Positions 53,080 to 62,724 are shown, counted from the first letter of the stretch. The stretch: 64,000 nt of DNA from Paenibacillus sp. UNC499MF (GCF_900107975.1 NZ_FNVF01000003.1:253155-317154), one strand, 5' to 3'. Numbers and translations are program-made. Notes: generated from the sequence alone by a model not told the origin.

Positions 53080-53703
53080 TTATTCAGGAAGGTAATAGGC
53101 CAGGCTCTGGAGCTCTGCGGTAAAGTCCGCATGATGCACACGGATTTCTTCCGGCACTTTCAAAATGGACGGAGCAAAATTCAGAATCGCTTCGATGCCC
53201 GCCTTCACGAACTGGTTGGCGACATTCTGCGCTTCCGGCGCCGGAACGGTTATGATGCCGATTCGAATGCTGGAATCCCGGATAACATCGGCCAGATGCT
53301 CCATGGGCAGAACGCTCATGTTATTGATGACCTGGCCGATCTTGTCCGGCGACGAATCGAAAATCGCCGTTATTTTCATCTGATCGCGCAAATAAATGTT
53401 ATAGTTGCACAGCGCCCGGCCCAGGTTACCGGCTCCCACGAGGGCAACCGGTATTTGGCGGTCAAGCTTCAGAATCTGGCGGATCTTCTCGATAAGATAG
53501 GTTACATCGTAGCCGATCCCCTTCTTTCCGAATTCACCGAAGTAAGCCAAATCTTTGCGGATTTGGGCAGGATTCAGATTCAGCTTCTGCCCCAGATCCT
53601 GGGACGAAACCGTTAATACGTTTTTCTTCGACAGTTCGTTAAGAAAACGCAGATAGATCGGCAGACGTTTTACGACTGCCTCGGATATTTTAGGTGACTT
53701 CAA
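53080..53703 (-). CDS. rex: Redox-sensing transcriptional repressor Rex
   Basis: 207-aa NADH-sensing repressor of fermentation and respiration genes. It has an N-terminal winged helix (RLPIYLRFLNEL, LNLNPAQIRKDLAYFGEFG) and a Rossmann domain with ALVGAGNLGRALCNY, and a C-terminal domain-swap helix. It starts with TTG after GGGAGAG and overlaps the dinG end by 14 nt, an unusual coupling. A candidate target site lies upstream of the dehydrogenase-ackA operon. Confidence 0.96.
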   Translation of the reverse strand: MKSPKISEAVVKRLPIYLRFLNELSKKNVLTVSSQDLGQKLNLNPAQIRKDLAYFGEFGKKGIGYDVTYLIEKIRQILKLDRQIPVALVGAGNLGRALCNYNIYLRDQMKITAIFDSSPDKIGQVINNMSVLPMEHLADVIRDSSIRIGIITVPAPEAQNVANQFVKAGIEAILNFAPSILKVPEEIRVHHADFTAELQSLAYYLPE

Positions 53704-56563
53704 GCGTGTTCTCTCCCATCCATTCCTGAATTCTCGGTACGATGCGCTCTACAGGCATATGTTCAATCTTCGGCCCCGGCAGAGAGTAGAGAAAGTGCTT
53801 GCCGTACTGCGTCTCGATGACACGCGTATCGTAGATCAGCACAATGCCTTTATCCGAAGCTCTGCGTACGAGCCGGCCGAACCCCTGCTTGAACCGGATG
53901 ACAGCCTGAGGCACCGACAGCTTCATGAACGGGTTCTGATTCCGTTTTTTCAGGTTTTCGCTCTTCGCTTCGACCAGCGGATGATTCGGAGGCTGGAAAG
54001 GCAGCCGTACGATCGCCAGACAGGTCAGAGCTTCTCCGGGAATGTCCACCCCTTCCCAGAACGAGCTTGTGCCGAGCAGAACGCACGCTTTATGCTCTTG
54101 GAAGAGCCGGGTCAGCTTGCTGCGGTTGCCGGTGTCCACCCCTTGACCGAGCACATGAATCCCCTGCGGACGGAGATTTTCTTTCAGAACCGCGTGGGCC
54201 TGCTTCAGCATCCGGTTCGAAGTGAACAGAACGAGCATCCTTCCCCGCGTGGCCACGGCCACATCCGTCAGCGACTCCGTCAGCGCTTTGAGGAACTCCT
54301 CCTCGCCGCTGCGGCCCTTTAACATCGGGAAATCCCGCGGAATGCAGACAAGCGCCTGCTGCCGGTACTGGAACGGGGACGGAAGCTGGACGGTCTTCAG
54401 CTTCGGATTCTCCTCTTCCTCAGCGGGCAGTTTCAGCCCTAGCTGGTCCGCCGAATACTGGAACGATTTGTTGACCGACAGGGTGGCCGAGGTGAGAATT
54501 ACGCTCTCCTTGTTGTCAAAGAAATGTTCGCGGATCAGGGGACTGACATCCATCGGCACGGAGATCAGATTGATCGAACGGCTTTTGTTGTACGTCCCCG
54601 CTTCCACCCAGTACACAAAGTTGTCGTCCGCCATTTTCATAAAGAAGCGGAGCGTTTCCTTGGCAGCCTGCAGTTCCTTCGCAACCCCGCCGAGATCGGT
54701 TACGAAGCTTTGGACATCGTATTCTTCCTGAACTTCCTTCAAATCCTGAGCGAGCGAATCGACGGATTTGTACACATCCTGGATGTGCTGTTCCAATATC
54801 TCTTCTAGATCCGTGAAATCGCTCCAGTTCGGCGGGAGCGATTCTTTCTTCAAACGCATCACCAGGGAACCGGGATCGATCTGACCGGGCTCGGAATTCG
54901 TCTGGAGCAGCTCGTAAAACTTTTCACAGAGTAAATCCCAAGCTTCCTTGATCAGCAGCGTTTTCGGGAAAAGGTTGTCGATGCCGTTCATCCAGGTAGC
55001 CGCGCGGTAGTCGTCGTCATAGCGCTGAAGCTTCGTCCGAAGGGCCGGCAGCTGCCCGTTCCGGCTGTCTTTGAACAGCCAGAGAAGCTGATTGGTCAGT
55101 CCCAGATAATGAAGCTCCTTGCCCAAATGCTTGCTGGCCACTTCTTCGAAATGGTGTGCCTCATCCAGGACGAGGTGCTTATAAGCCGGCAGCACCCGGT
55201 TCTCGGCCTTCATATCCGTAAACAGCAGCGAGTGGTTCGTAATGACAACGTCCGAATTGTTGGCGTCATGGCGCGCACGGTGATAAAAGCACTTTTTGAA
55301 CCACGGGCAATGCCGGTTCTGACATGACTCCGCATCGCTCGAAACGGTATGCCAGAAAGCGGCGCCCTTGTTGCCGAAATGCAGCTCCTCTTCGTCGCCC
55401 GTCTGCGTCTGACTCAGCCAAACGACCATCTGTGCGGCCGTTATGGCATCCTCCTTGCCCGTGTCGAACTCCTGCATGGAGATGCGGTTCTCGAACTTGC
55501 GGAGGCACAGATAATGGCTGCGGCCTTTGAGGACGGACGCTTTGAAATTTACCGGAAAAATTTCGTGAAGCAGCGGGATGTCCCGCTCCCGCAGCTGTTC
55601 CTGCAAATTGATGGTGTGCGTGCTGACCACCACCTTCTCGTCGTGCTTAATTCCGTAATAGAGGGACGGAATCAAGTAGCCGAGCGATTTGCCCGTGCCC
55701 GTACCGGCTTCGATCATGAGGTGCCGGTCATTCTGGAAAGCTTCCTCAATTTCGTGAATCATGATCTCCTGGGCTTCCCGGCTTTCGAAATGCTCGAACT
55801 TCGCTTTCAAAGCTTCTTTTACCTGCTCGTAAACGTCTTCAAAAGAGTCGCTCAGTTCCAGCACATCGTTCTCGTCGCGTACCGGGTCTTCGTCCCCCCA
55901 GTCCTGCACGTTCAGTGCGAACTGGCGGTAATACTGATGAACCGATGTATCCAAAGGTGTCTGCTGTTCCTTGAACCCGGCGATTTCCGACATAAACCAG
56001 CCGAGGTCGCTCGTCTCGGCGGGCAGGATCTGCGCCAGCCGCTGAACCGTTAGCAAAGGCAGGGAAAGCAGCCTGTCCAGGCTCATCGTCCAGATCTCCG
56101 CCGTAACGTCCGCATCGCTGTCCGCCTGATGGGGCCGCTCATGCTCGATGCCGAAGGCCGAAGCCACCATGCCGAGCTGATAAGTCGGAAGAGACGGAAA
56201 CACGATTCTCAGCATGTCTATCGTGTCCAGGACGCGTCCGGTAAAATCGGGATAGCCCGTTTTACGCAGAGCCCGCTGCAGGAAACCGAGATCGAAAGAA
56301 GCGTGGTGAGCCACGAGCACGCAGTCAAAGAGCAGCGGATACATCTCCGCCATAATATCATCGAGCTTCGGGGCATGCTCCACCATTTCGTCGGTAATGC
56401 CCGTAAGCTCCGTAATCGAAGAAGGTATACTGATCCCCGGATTTACCAGGGAAGTATACCTGTCGGTTACTTCCATATCATCTATAATAACGAGACCGAC
56501 TTGAATAATATCGTCAGCCGGGCCCGTTCCAGTCGTTTCAAAATCCAAAACCGCAAATTTCAT
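53690..56563 (-). CDS. dinG: DinG-type exonuclease-helicase
   Basis: 957 aa. The N-terminal DnaQ-like 3'-5' exonuclease (about 1-165) has FAVLDFETTGTG, HHASFDLGFL and HQADSDADV. The superfamily-2 helicase follows, with Walker A EAGTGTGKS (about 285), DEAH (LDEAHHFEE) and the C-terminal motif FGRLVRRASDKG. Four cysteines between motifs I and II (SHYLC, then C-X4-C-X5-C) may hold an Fe-S cluster. The Firmicute fusion architecture is normal. Acts in DNA repair and recombination. Confidence 0.95.
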   Translation of the reverse strand: MKFAVLDFETTGTGPADDIIQVGLVIIDDMEVTDRYTSLVNPGISIPSSITELTGITDEMVEHAPKLDDIMAEMYPLLFDCVLVAHHASFDLGFLQRALRKTGYPDFTGRVLDTIDMLRIVFPSLPTYQLGMVASAFGIEHERPHQADSDADVTAEIWTMSLDRLLSLPLLTVQRLAQILPAETSDLGWFMSEIAGFKEQQTPLDTSVHQYYRQFALNVQDWGDEDPVRDENDVLELSDSFEDVYEQVKEALKAKFEHFESREAQEIMIHEIEEAFQNDRHLMIEAGTGTGKSLGYLIPSLYYGIKHDEKVVVSTHTINLQEQLRERDIPLLHEIFPVNFKASVLKGRSHYLCLRKFENRISMQEFDTGKEDAITAAQMVVWLSQTQTGDEEELHFGNKGAAFWHTVSSDAESCQNRHCPWFKKCFYHRARHDANNSDVVITNHSLLFTDMKAENRVLPAYKHLVLDEAHHFEEVASKHLGKELHYLGLTNQLLWLFKDSRNGQLPALRTKLQRYDDDYRAATWMNGIDNLFPKTLLIKEAWDLLCEKFYELLQTNSEPGQIDPGSLVMRLKKESLPPNWSDFTDLEEILEQHIQDVYKSVDSLAQDLKEVQEEYDVQSFVTDLGGVAKELQAAKETLRFFMKMADDNFVYWVEAGTYNKSRSINLISVPMDVSPLIREHFFDNKESVILTSATLSVNKSFQYSADQLGLKLPAEEEENPKLKTVQLPSPFQYRQQALVCIPRDFPMLKGRSGEEEFLKALTESLTDVAVATRGRMLVLFTSNRMLKQAHAVLKENLRPQGIHVLGQGVDTGNRSKLTRLFQEHKACVLLGTSSFWEGVDIPGEALTCLAIVRLPFQPPNHPLVEAKSENLKKRNQNPFMKLSVPQAVIRFKQGFGRLVRRASDKGIVLIYDTRVIETQYGKHFLYSLPGPKIEHMPVERIVPRIQEWMGENTLEVT

Positions 56564-56682
56564 AAGTTCAAGCCTTCTTCCTTTCTCCAGCTTCTATCCT
56601 AAGCATACCACATTTAGAGGTCCAGAGGGGAAGTTAGTTTGTCGATTCCGCAAATAAAGAGATCATCCGTTCTTATTTCTTC

Positions 56683-57321
56683 TTATTCGTTCGATGCGGA
56701 AAAAAGCTCCAGACAATCCGGATCGGCATGGTAAGCTTTTTTGAAATACTCAAGCGCCTGTTCCAGATTCCGGTTCTGAAATTGGATGCAGCCCATCGCG
56801 TTGTAAGAGATGGCTTTCATCTGTTTATTTTCGGTAAGTGCCAAAAGAAGGGTGAAGTGCCGGGCGGCTTCCGCCGTGTCTCCCTGGCGCAGATAACCCA
56901 TGGCGAGATAAGCTCTCGCAAGTAAAAAGTCCGGTTCTCGCGCAAGCAGAGCCTCGAATTCCCGGGTCGCCTGCTCATACATAAAAAGCATATAAAATCC
57001 CTGTCCGCGGACAAACTCCGCCGCTTCCCTCCCCTCGGCCTGGTTAGGCTGATCGGCTTCGGCAGACAGCGGCAAGTCGGGCTGCTTCTGCGGATCGGGT
57101 ACAGGGGCTGACATAGACGGGACGGACGCGTTTTCGACGGACAGGGTTTTTCCAAGCTTCTCCTCAAAGAGGAGCCAGTGCTCGATACAATCGTCACTAA
57201 TGGCCTTCAGGGCTGCAAGCTCATCTTCAAGCTCCGCTTTTAACGCGCCTTTCGCATTCGGCAACTGAAGCAGAATTTCATCCAACACTTCATTCATCGT
57301 GGCGAACAAATGTTTGAACAC
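56683..57321 (-). CDS. TPR-repeat protein
   Basis: 212 aa: an N-terminal helical part with NEVLDEILLQLPNAKGALKAEL, an acidic Pro-rich linker, and three TPR units (about residues 105-205; YEQATREFEALLAREPDFLLARAYLAMGY and LEQALEYFKKAYHADPDC, shown in part). TPR proteins mediate protein contacts; no partner is evident. I start at GTG 57321 after GGTGGGGG; the frame stays open to 57357. Located between panD and dinG. Confidence 0.82.
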   Translation of the reverse strand: MFKHLFATMNEVLDEILLQLPNAKGALKAELEDELAALKAISDDCIEHWLLFEEKLGKTLSVENASVPSMSAPVPDPQKQPDLPLSAEADQPNQAEGREAAEFVRGQGFYMLFMYEQATREFEALLAREPDFLLARAYLAMGYLRQGDTAEAARHFTLLLALTENKQMKAISYNAMGCIQFQNRNLEQALEYFKKAYHADPDCLELFSASNE

Positions 57322-57411
57322 TGCGCATCCCCCACCTTCGGCTTTGCTGTCGTACACTCATTCTGCGTTGCCGGAGGTGTTTTCATACAAGTTCTTTAAG
57401 GGTGCCAGACG

Positions 57412-57795
57412 TTACAGTACGGTTGCATGCATTTCCTCTTTTAACAGTTGGGCCACTTTATTGTTCTCTCCCATGATCGCTACGGTCGGCTTGTGGCGCC
57501 GCGCCTCTTCTTCCGTCATCATCGCGTAAGAAATGATGATAACCGTGTCTCCCGTCTGCACGAGCCGCGCCGCGGCACCGTTAAGGCAGATAACACCCGT
57601 TCCGCGCGGACCCGGTATAATATACGTTTCCAGGCGGGCCCCGTTGTTGTTGTTCACGATCTGGACCTTCTCGTTGGGCAGCATATCCACCTGATCCAGC
57701 AGATCCTCGTCGATCGTAATGCTTCCGATATAATTAAGATTCGCCTCGGTCACCGTCGCACGGTGAATTTTGGCTTTCATCATGGTTCTGAACAT
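57412..57795 (-). CDS. panD: Aspartate 1-decarboxylase
   Basis: 127-aa pyruvoyl enzyme that makes beta-alanine for pantothenate. The self-cleavage site Gly24-Ser25 is in NYIGSITID, and [19 protein letters not shown] is also conserved. It begins 4 nt after the panC stop. Last of panB-panC-panD. Confidence 0.97.
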   Translation of the reverse strand: MFRTMMKAKIHRATVTEANLNYIGSITIDEDLLDQVDMLPNEKVQIVNNNNGARLETYIIPGPRGTGVICLNGAAARLVQTGDTVIIISYAMMTEEEARRHKPTVAIMGENNKVAQLLKEEMHATVL

Positions 57796-57799
57796 GCGA

Positions 57800-58681
57800 T
57801 CACTTCCCCAGGGTTAAAATAGTGTTGTCGATAAGCCGCGTGGCGCCGAATTTGACCGCCAGCGCGACGATAAGCTGTGAGGGTTCCCCTGCTTTTACCG
57901 CTTCCGGACGCTCCAGCTGCGGGTACGTCAAAACCTCTACGTAATCGATTTCGGCGAGAGGAGCTTCTTCGATGACGGCCTTTACGGCGCCGCGGAGATC
58001 TTCCGCCCGGAAAGAAGCGTGCTTCCGCGCCCAGGCTTCGGCAGATCGCAAAGAGCGGCTCAGAACGAGTGCCTGCTCGCGTTCGTCCCTGCTGAGGAAT
58101 ACGTTCCGGGAGCTCATCGCAAGCCCGTCTTCTTCGCGCAGAATGGGGCATGCCACAATGTCCACGTTCATGTTCAAGTCCTGGACCATTTGCGAAACGA
58201 CGGCAACCTGCTGCGCATCCTTAAGTCCGAAGAAAGCTTTATCGGGCTGAACGATATTGAACAGCTTGGCCACGACCGTTGTCACCCCGTCGAAGTGCAC
58301 GGGACGGGAAGCGCCGCAGAGTACCGAAGTGATGCCCGATACGGAAACGGTCGTTTTGACCGGTCCCGGGTACATTTCTTCGACCTGAGGCAGAAACACG
58401 ATGTCCACGCCGGCTTCTTCCGCCAGCTTCAGGTCCCGCTCCGTATCCCGCGGATAACGGTCCAGATCTTCGGTTGGACCAAACTGAAGCGGGTTGACGA
58501 AAATGCTGAGCACGACGATTTCGCTCGCTTCGCGGGCCGCTTTTATCAGACTCAAATGCCCTTCGTGAAGGTAACCCATCGTAGGCACAAAGCCGACCGG
58601 GGCTTTGAGAACCGCCCCGATCTCGGATTTTTTCTGTTCCAGCGTACTGCGAAGCAAGGCTATGCTTTGAATAACTTCCAA
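57800..58681 (-). CDS. panC: Pantothenate synthetase
   Basis: 293-aa ligase joining pantoate and beta-alanine with ATP. HIGH-like [15 protein letters not shown], then [26 protein letters not shown] and KMSK-like MSSRN segments are all visible. It lies 39 nt after panB. No irregularities. Confidence 0.97.
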   Translation of the reverse strand: MEVIQSIALLRSTLEQKKSEIGAVLKAPVGFVPTMGYLHEGHLSLIKAAREASEIVVLSIFVNPLQFGPTEDLDRYPRDTERDLKLAEEAGVDIVFLPQVEEMYPGPVKTTVSVSGITSVLCGASRPVHFDGVTTVVAKLFNIVQPDKAFFGLKDAQQVAVVSQMVQDLNMNVDIVACPILREEDGLAMSSRNVFLSRDEREQALVLSRSLRSAEAWARKHASFRAEDLRGAVKAVIEEAPLAEIDYVEVLTYPQLERPEAVKAGEPSQLIVALAVKFGATRLIDNTILTLGK

Positions 58682-58720
58682 CGTCTCTCTCTCCTTCGGG
58701 ACTAAAGGTAGGATAACCGT

Positions 58721-59581
58721 TTATTTAACGGCCGTTCCGTACAAATACTGGAGAACTTCGTTGTCTCCTTTAAAGCTGTGCTGTTCGGCGGGGAACTTGC
58801 GGCCCTTCACTTCCGCCACATACTGCCCGATCCCTTCGCGTATGGCCAGACCGACCTGGGCATAAGCTTTTACGAATTTTTTGGCCGGAGCATCCGGCTC
58901 GTAACCGAGCATATCGTGAAAAACGAGAACCTGACCGTCACAGGAAGCGCCAGCACCGATACCGATCGTCGGGATGGACAGCTTGCTTGTGATCCATTCG
59001 GCCAGTTCTTCCGTTACCAATTCCAGTACGATCGCGATTGCGCCCGCTTCTTCCAGCGCTTTGGCGTCTTCCATCAGTTTGCGGGCCTGCTCGGAATTTT
59101 TGCCCTGTACGCGGTACCCGCCGAGCACGTGAACCGATTGAGGCGTCAGTCCGAGATGGCCGACGACGGGAACACCCGCCTGAGTCAATGCTTTAACCGC
59201 ATGGGCGATTTCCGCGCCGCCCTCCAGCTTGACGCCTTTGGACAGCCCTTCGCGCATGATCCGTCCCGCGTTCTGCAGCGTCGTATCCAGGCTTCCGTGA
59301 TACGTCATGAACGGCAGGTCCGTTACGACAAAAGCCGTTTTCACGGCACGCGTTACCGTTTTGGCATGATAAATCATTTCGTCCAGCGTGACGGGCAGAG
59401 TGGACTCGTGGCCTTGAATCACATTTCCAAGGGAATCTCCCACCAGAATCATGTCTACTCCCGCTTCGTCCGCCAGTTTGGCCGTCAAATAGTCGTAGGC
59501 CGTCACCATCGAAATGGGCTCCTTGCTCGCTTTCATTTTTTGCAGCTTGACAGTCGTCATCGGTTTGCGCTCTTGCGCCAT
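58721..59581 (-). CDS. panB: Ketopantoate hydroxymethyltransferase
   Basis: 286-aa first enzyme of pantothenate synthesis, adding a hydroxymethyl group to 2-ketoisovalerate. Visible are ISMVTAYDYLTAKLADEAGVD (shown in part), LVGDSLGNVIQGHE, GHLGLTPQS, the catalytic Glu region IVLELVTEELAE and IGAGASCDGQVLV. It is preceded by a leader of about 260 nt with a terminator-like hairpin. Confidence 0.97.
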   Translation of the reverse strand: MAQERKPMTTVKLQKMKASKEPISMVTAYDYLTAKLADEAGVDMILVGDSLGNVIQGHESTLPVTLDEMIYHAKTVTRAVKTAFVVTDLPFMTYHGSLDTTLQNAGRIMREGLSKGVKLEGGAEIAHAVKALTQAGVPVVGHLGLTPQSVHVLGGYRVQGKNSEQARKLMEDAKALEEAGAIAIVLELVTEELAEWITSKLSIPTIGIGAGASCDGQVLVFHDMLGYEPDAPAKKFVKAYAQVGLAIREGIGQYVAEVKGRKFPAEQHSFKGDNEVLQYLYGTAVK

Positions 59582-59661
59582 GTCAATCCCACGCTTTCTT
59601 TTTTAATGTGGAAAAAATAAAACCGTGCTTCCGTCCAAGCCTTGACCGGGTTCTAAGCATC

Positions 59662-59693
59662 AAAAAAACCCTTCAGCAAACAGACTGAAAGGG
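59662..59693 (-). terminator. Terminator hairpin in the panB leader (attenuator candidate)
   Basis: Complement CCCTTCAG/CTGAAGGG followed by seven T, about 80 nt before panB. birA has its own terminator further upstream, so this one lies inside the pan leader. Confidence 0.65.
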
Positions 59694-59726
59694 CGCATAG
59701 TCAAAGAATCGTGAATCGTATGATCC

Positions 59727-59758
59727 TTCTGTCTCGGTCCTTCAGGCTCAGAGCAGAA
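59727..59758 (-). ncRNA. Structured hairpin in the panB leader, pan-RNA-like
   Basis: On the complement TTCTG-CTC ... GAG-A-CAGAA forms a stem with a bulged adenosine and an inner GCC/GGA stem around TGAA. Bulged-A hairpins upstream of panB (the pan RNA motif) are known in Bacillus. The identity here is a suggestion; I could not compare it with the covariance model. Confidence 0.35.
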
Positions 59759-59844
59759 TCAGAAAACACACAAACGTACTTTATGCAATTGTCTAAAGCG
59801 TTAACCGTATAAGTGCAGTTCCGAAGATACCGCCTTACGGTGAC

Positions 59845-59874
59845 AGTATAACAAAAACCTGTTCTTTTGAACAG
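59845..59874 (-). promoter_or_regulatory. birA terminator fused to the panB promoter
   Basis: Complement CTGTTC-AAAA-GAACAG then GTTTTT just after birA (59853-59874), followed at once by TGTTATACT (59845-59853), an extended -10. Termination of birA and initiation of the pan transcript thus appear to share this segment. Confidence 0.5.
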
Positions 59875-59879
59875 ACGGT

Positions 59880-60854
59880 TTAGCGTAATTCGACATCGCC
59901 GCTGTAAATTTTAACTTTTCGGCCGTCGTCTGTAAGCACGGTCAGCGCCCCGCTGTCATCGAGCGAATCCGCCCGTCCTTCCAGCGTTCCCTCGCTCGTT
60001 TTGACCCGGATGGGGCAATTCAGCGAGACGCTCATCGCTTCCCACATGATCCGGATCGGAGCGAATCCGCTTTCCAGATACAGGTCGTACAGCTGCTCCA
60101 GCTCATTCAGAAAAGCAGCAATCATCGCTTCCCGCCGGATGGGCGAGCCCGCTTCCAGGGCAAGTGAAGTGGCAACCGGCTTCAACTCTTCCGGGAAATC
60201 GGTTTCCGTCAGATTCGCCGTAATGCCGACACCGACGATCACATATTTCAGCCGTTCGTCTTCCCCGCTCATTTCAAGCAGAATCCCGCTTACTTTGCGG
60301 CCTTTAACGAGAAGATCATTGGGCCACTTGATCCCGACTTCGACGCCGCACTCCCGGCGGATGGCCCTGCAAAGAGCTACCGCGGTAAGCAGGGTAAGCT
60401 GCGGAACGAAGTAAACCGGTACGCGCGGCTTCAGGATCAGGCTCATCCAGATACCCTGCCCTTTCGGCGAGTGCCAGTGCCTGCCCATCCGGCCCCGTCC
60501 TGAGGTCTGTTCTTCGGCAAAAATCAGCGTTCCTTCTCCGGCACCTTCCGCGACAAGCCTGTGTGCTTCATTCATAGTGGAATCTACCGCTTCGCGGACT
60601 TCGATATGCCTGCCCATGAGACGGGTCTGCAAAGCTTCGTCGATAAGAGCTGCCTGGAGCTTGTCCGGCTCATCAATCAGACGGTAGCCTTTCCGGGTGA
60701 CGGCTTCGAACTGAAACCCGTCCTGCCGGAGGCTTTCGATATGTTTCCAGACGGCTGTCCGGCTGCAGCCCAACTCCCGGCTGATTTGCTCGCCGGACAA
60801 ATATACGCCCGGATTGCTCCGGAACAAGTCTACAATTCGCTCGCGTACCGCCAT
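59880..60854 (-). CDS. birA: Bifunctional biotin ligase / biotin operon repressor
   Basis: 324 aa: an N-terminal winged helix (LSGEQISRELGCSRTAVWKHIESLRQ, shown in part) for DNA binding, then a ligase domain with EEQTSGRGRMGRHW and KWPNDLLVKGRKVSGIL and a small C-terminal SH3-like domain (RADSLDDSGALTVL). It attaches biotin to carboxylases and can repress biotin genes. It starts 3 nt after the cca stop. Confidence 0.96.
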   Translation of the reverse strand: MAVRERIVDLFRSNPGVYLSGEQISRELGCSRTAVWKHIESLRQDGFQFEAVTRKGYRLIDEPDKLQAALIDEALQTRLMGRHIEVREAVDSTMNEAHRLVAEGAGEGTLIFAEEQTSGRGRMGRHWHSPKGQGIWMSLILKPRVPVYFVPQLTLLTAVALCRAIRRECGVEVGIKWPNDLLVKGRKVSGILLEMSGEDERLKYVIVGVGITANLTETDFPEELKPVATSLALEAGSPIRREAMIAAFLNELEQLYDLYLESGFAPIRIMWEAMSVSLNCPIRVKTSEGTLEGRADSLDDSGALTVLTDDGRKVKIYSGDVELR

Positions 60855-60857
60855 GAA

Positions 60858-62690
60858 TCATTCATCTCGCATTTCTGTAGGACGGAAAGCTTCCGTCATT
60901 AAGATTTCTTTGGTGTTTTCCAAAAGACCCAGGGCAACCCGCTCCAGAAGCATATTCAGCGTCTCGCCTATCCAGGGTCCCGCTTTTTGTCCGCTTCTCG
61001 CCATCAAATCGGTACCCCCGACGGCGAGATCTTTAATCCCATGGACCGGCATTTCGCGTATCCAGGATTCACCGTTATCCAGGTAAAGGACAGCTTCGCC
61101 CGCCATAAAGCGGAAAAGCTTATCCAGTCCTGCTTCACCGGCCGCTGCATCTGTTTCTGGATCCGTGGAAAGGTGCCCGGAAGCTTCTTCCGGGCCCGGT
61201 GCGCGGCTAGGCGGCGCCGAGTCAGGTATAGCGGGAGTTGTGGATGGAGGAGCGTCTTGCCCGGGACGTCCGGTTTTCACGGGTGAAGCTGCAAGGTCGT
61301 GGGGCTCATCTTTCAGCGCAGAGCACGACTCCGCGGCAGTCGCGGACGGCAGGCCCTCTTGCCCGGGGCGTCCGGTTCCCGCGGGTGAAGCTGCAAGGTC
61401 GTGGGGCTCACCTTTCAGCGCCGGGGCCGACTCCGCGGCATTCGCGGACGGCAGGCCCTGTTGCCCGGGGCGTCCGGTTCCCGCGGATGAAGCTGCAAGG
61501 TCGTGGGGCTCACCTTTCAGCGCCGGGGCCGACTCTACGACATTCGCGGACGGCAGGGCTTCTTGCACCGGACGCTCGCTCCCCTCGGGTGAAGCGGCTC
61601 CCGCGCCGGCCTGCTGCCGCCACGCGGCGCTCAGCAGCCCCGCCGCGCGCAGCCAGCCGCGCGCCGCTTCCTTGCCGTGAGCAAGCACGGCAAGCTTAAA
61701 CCGCGCGGCTGCGCAACCCACCGCGGACGCCGGAGCGTCCGCCCGCGGCTGTACCGCCGCTTCTTCAGCATCATCACGCTGAAGAAGCGCATGCATGGCG
61801 AGGATGCGCGTCAAACGCGCGATATCCTCGCCGGGGAACGTCAGAGCGCGCAGCTCCGCTCTGACGGCGTCAAGCTGCTGCGAACCGATCAGCAGCAGCA
61901 AAACCGCCCATCTGTCCTCTTCCGCAGGGACAGAGGACAGATGGGCGATGACCGCCCGCGCATGGGGATGTCCCCATGCGGCGAAGGGCAGCGCGAGCGG
62001 AGTCTTGGCGTGCCGCCACAGCCCGCTCGCGAGGAGCAGTTCCGCGGCGCGGGCCGGGTCCGCGCCGCCCACCATGCGCTGGAGCTCCGCGCGTACGCGC
62101 TCCATCGCGATGTGACGCAGCAGAGGGGCCTGCCGCAGCAGAGCCTGCCACGTGGCCTCTTCGATGCAGAGGCCGTATTCGGCCGTGAAACGGATGCAGC
62201 GCAGCATCCTCAAGGCGTCCTCCCCGAAACGCTCGGACGCCTCCCCAACGCATCTCAGAACGCCTCTGTCCATATCGCTCCGCCCTTCGAACGGATCGAT
62301 CAGGCTTCCATCCGCGTCCATGGCCATGGCGTTCATCGTAAAGTCGCGCCTTTTCAAATCTTCTTCCAAGTCCGTAATATATTCGACCTCCGCCGGCCTG
62401 CGGAATCCCTCGTATTCCGTTTCCTTCCGGAAGGTTGTCACTTCAAAACTGTAAGCCCCCGTAAGAACGGTTACCGTGCCGTGCTGAAGCCCTGTAGGCA
62501 CCGTCTTGGGGAAGGCTTCCATCACTTCTTCGGGTTTGGCCGAAGTTGCGATATCCACGTCTTTTACGGGCCGTCCCAGGACGTAATCCCTGACAAACCC
62601 GCCGACGAAATAAGCCTCATGCCGCCGGGACCGCAGCTTCTCGAGCACACGGCGCCCTTCCTCGATCATGGTCCGGTTTTTCTCTTCCAT
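60858..62690 (-). CDS. cca: CCA tRNA nucleotidyltransferase with repeat insertion
   Basis: Adds CCA to tRNA 3' ends. The class II head is normal: AYFVGGFVRDYVLGRPVKDVDIATS, RRDFTMNAMAMD and LRCIRFTAEYGL. The tail DLMARSGQKAGPWIGETLN is also the family's usual one. In between (about residues 350-520) lies a long Pro/Ala/Ser/Gly-rich insertion that includes three 34-residue repeats (core SAPALKGEPHDLAAS). The total of 610 aa compares with about 400-420 in relatives. The frame is intact, so the enzyme is probably active, with the insert as a flexible loop. Confidence 0.94.
   Translation of the reverse strand: MEEKNRTMIEEGRRVLEKLRSRRHEAYFVGGFVRDYVLGRPVKDVDIATSAKPEEVMEAFPKTVPTGLQHGTVTVLTGAYSFEVTTFRKETEYEGFRRPAEVEYITDLEEDLKRRDFTMNAMAMDADGSLIDPFEGRSDMDRGVLRCVGEASERFGEDALRMLRCIRFTAEYGLCIEEATWQALLRQAPLLRHIAMERVRAELQRMVGGADPARAAELLLASGLWRHAKTPLALPFAAWGHPHARAVIAHLSSVPAEEDRWAVLLLLIGSQQLDAVRAELRALTFPGEDIARLTRILAMHALLQRDDAEEAAVQPRADAPASAVGCAAARFKLAVLAHGKEAARGWLRAAGLLSAAWRQQAGAGAASPEGSERPVQEALPSANVVESAPALKGEPHDLAASSAGTGRPGQQGLPSANAAESAPALKGEPHDLAASPAGTGRPGQEGLPSATAAESCSALKDEPHDLAASPVKTGRPGQDAPPSTTPAIPDSAPPSRAPGPEEASGHLSTDPETDAAAGEAGLDKLFRFMAGEAVLYLDNGESWIREMPVHGIKDLAVGGTDLMARSGQKAGPWIGETLNMLLERVALGLLENTKEILMTEAFRPTEMRDE
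61267..61572. repeat. Three tandem 102-bp repeats inside cca
   Basis: Units start at 61267, 61369 and 61471, each opening with CGTCCGGTT and sharing GAAGCTGCAAGGTCGTGGGG. Units 2 and 3 are nearly identical and unit 1 is more diverged. Degraded partial copies flank them. 102 is a multiple of three, so the frame is kept. Confidence 0.95.
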
Positions 62691-62724
62691 GGTATGTACT
62701 CTTCCTTCCGTTACCGGAACACGC

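Noticed and set aside
61255-61600. CRISPR array considered for the regular repeats in cca
   Set aside because: Units are contiguous 102-bp tandem copies with no spacers, and they are translated in frame.
61165-61680. Plus-strand open frames across the cca repeats
   Set aside because: They arise because the repeat is GC-rich and a multiple of three, so several frames stay open; cca is the real gene.
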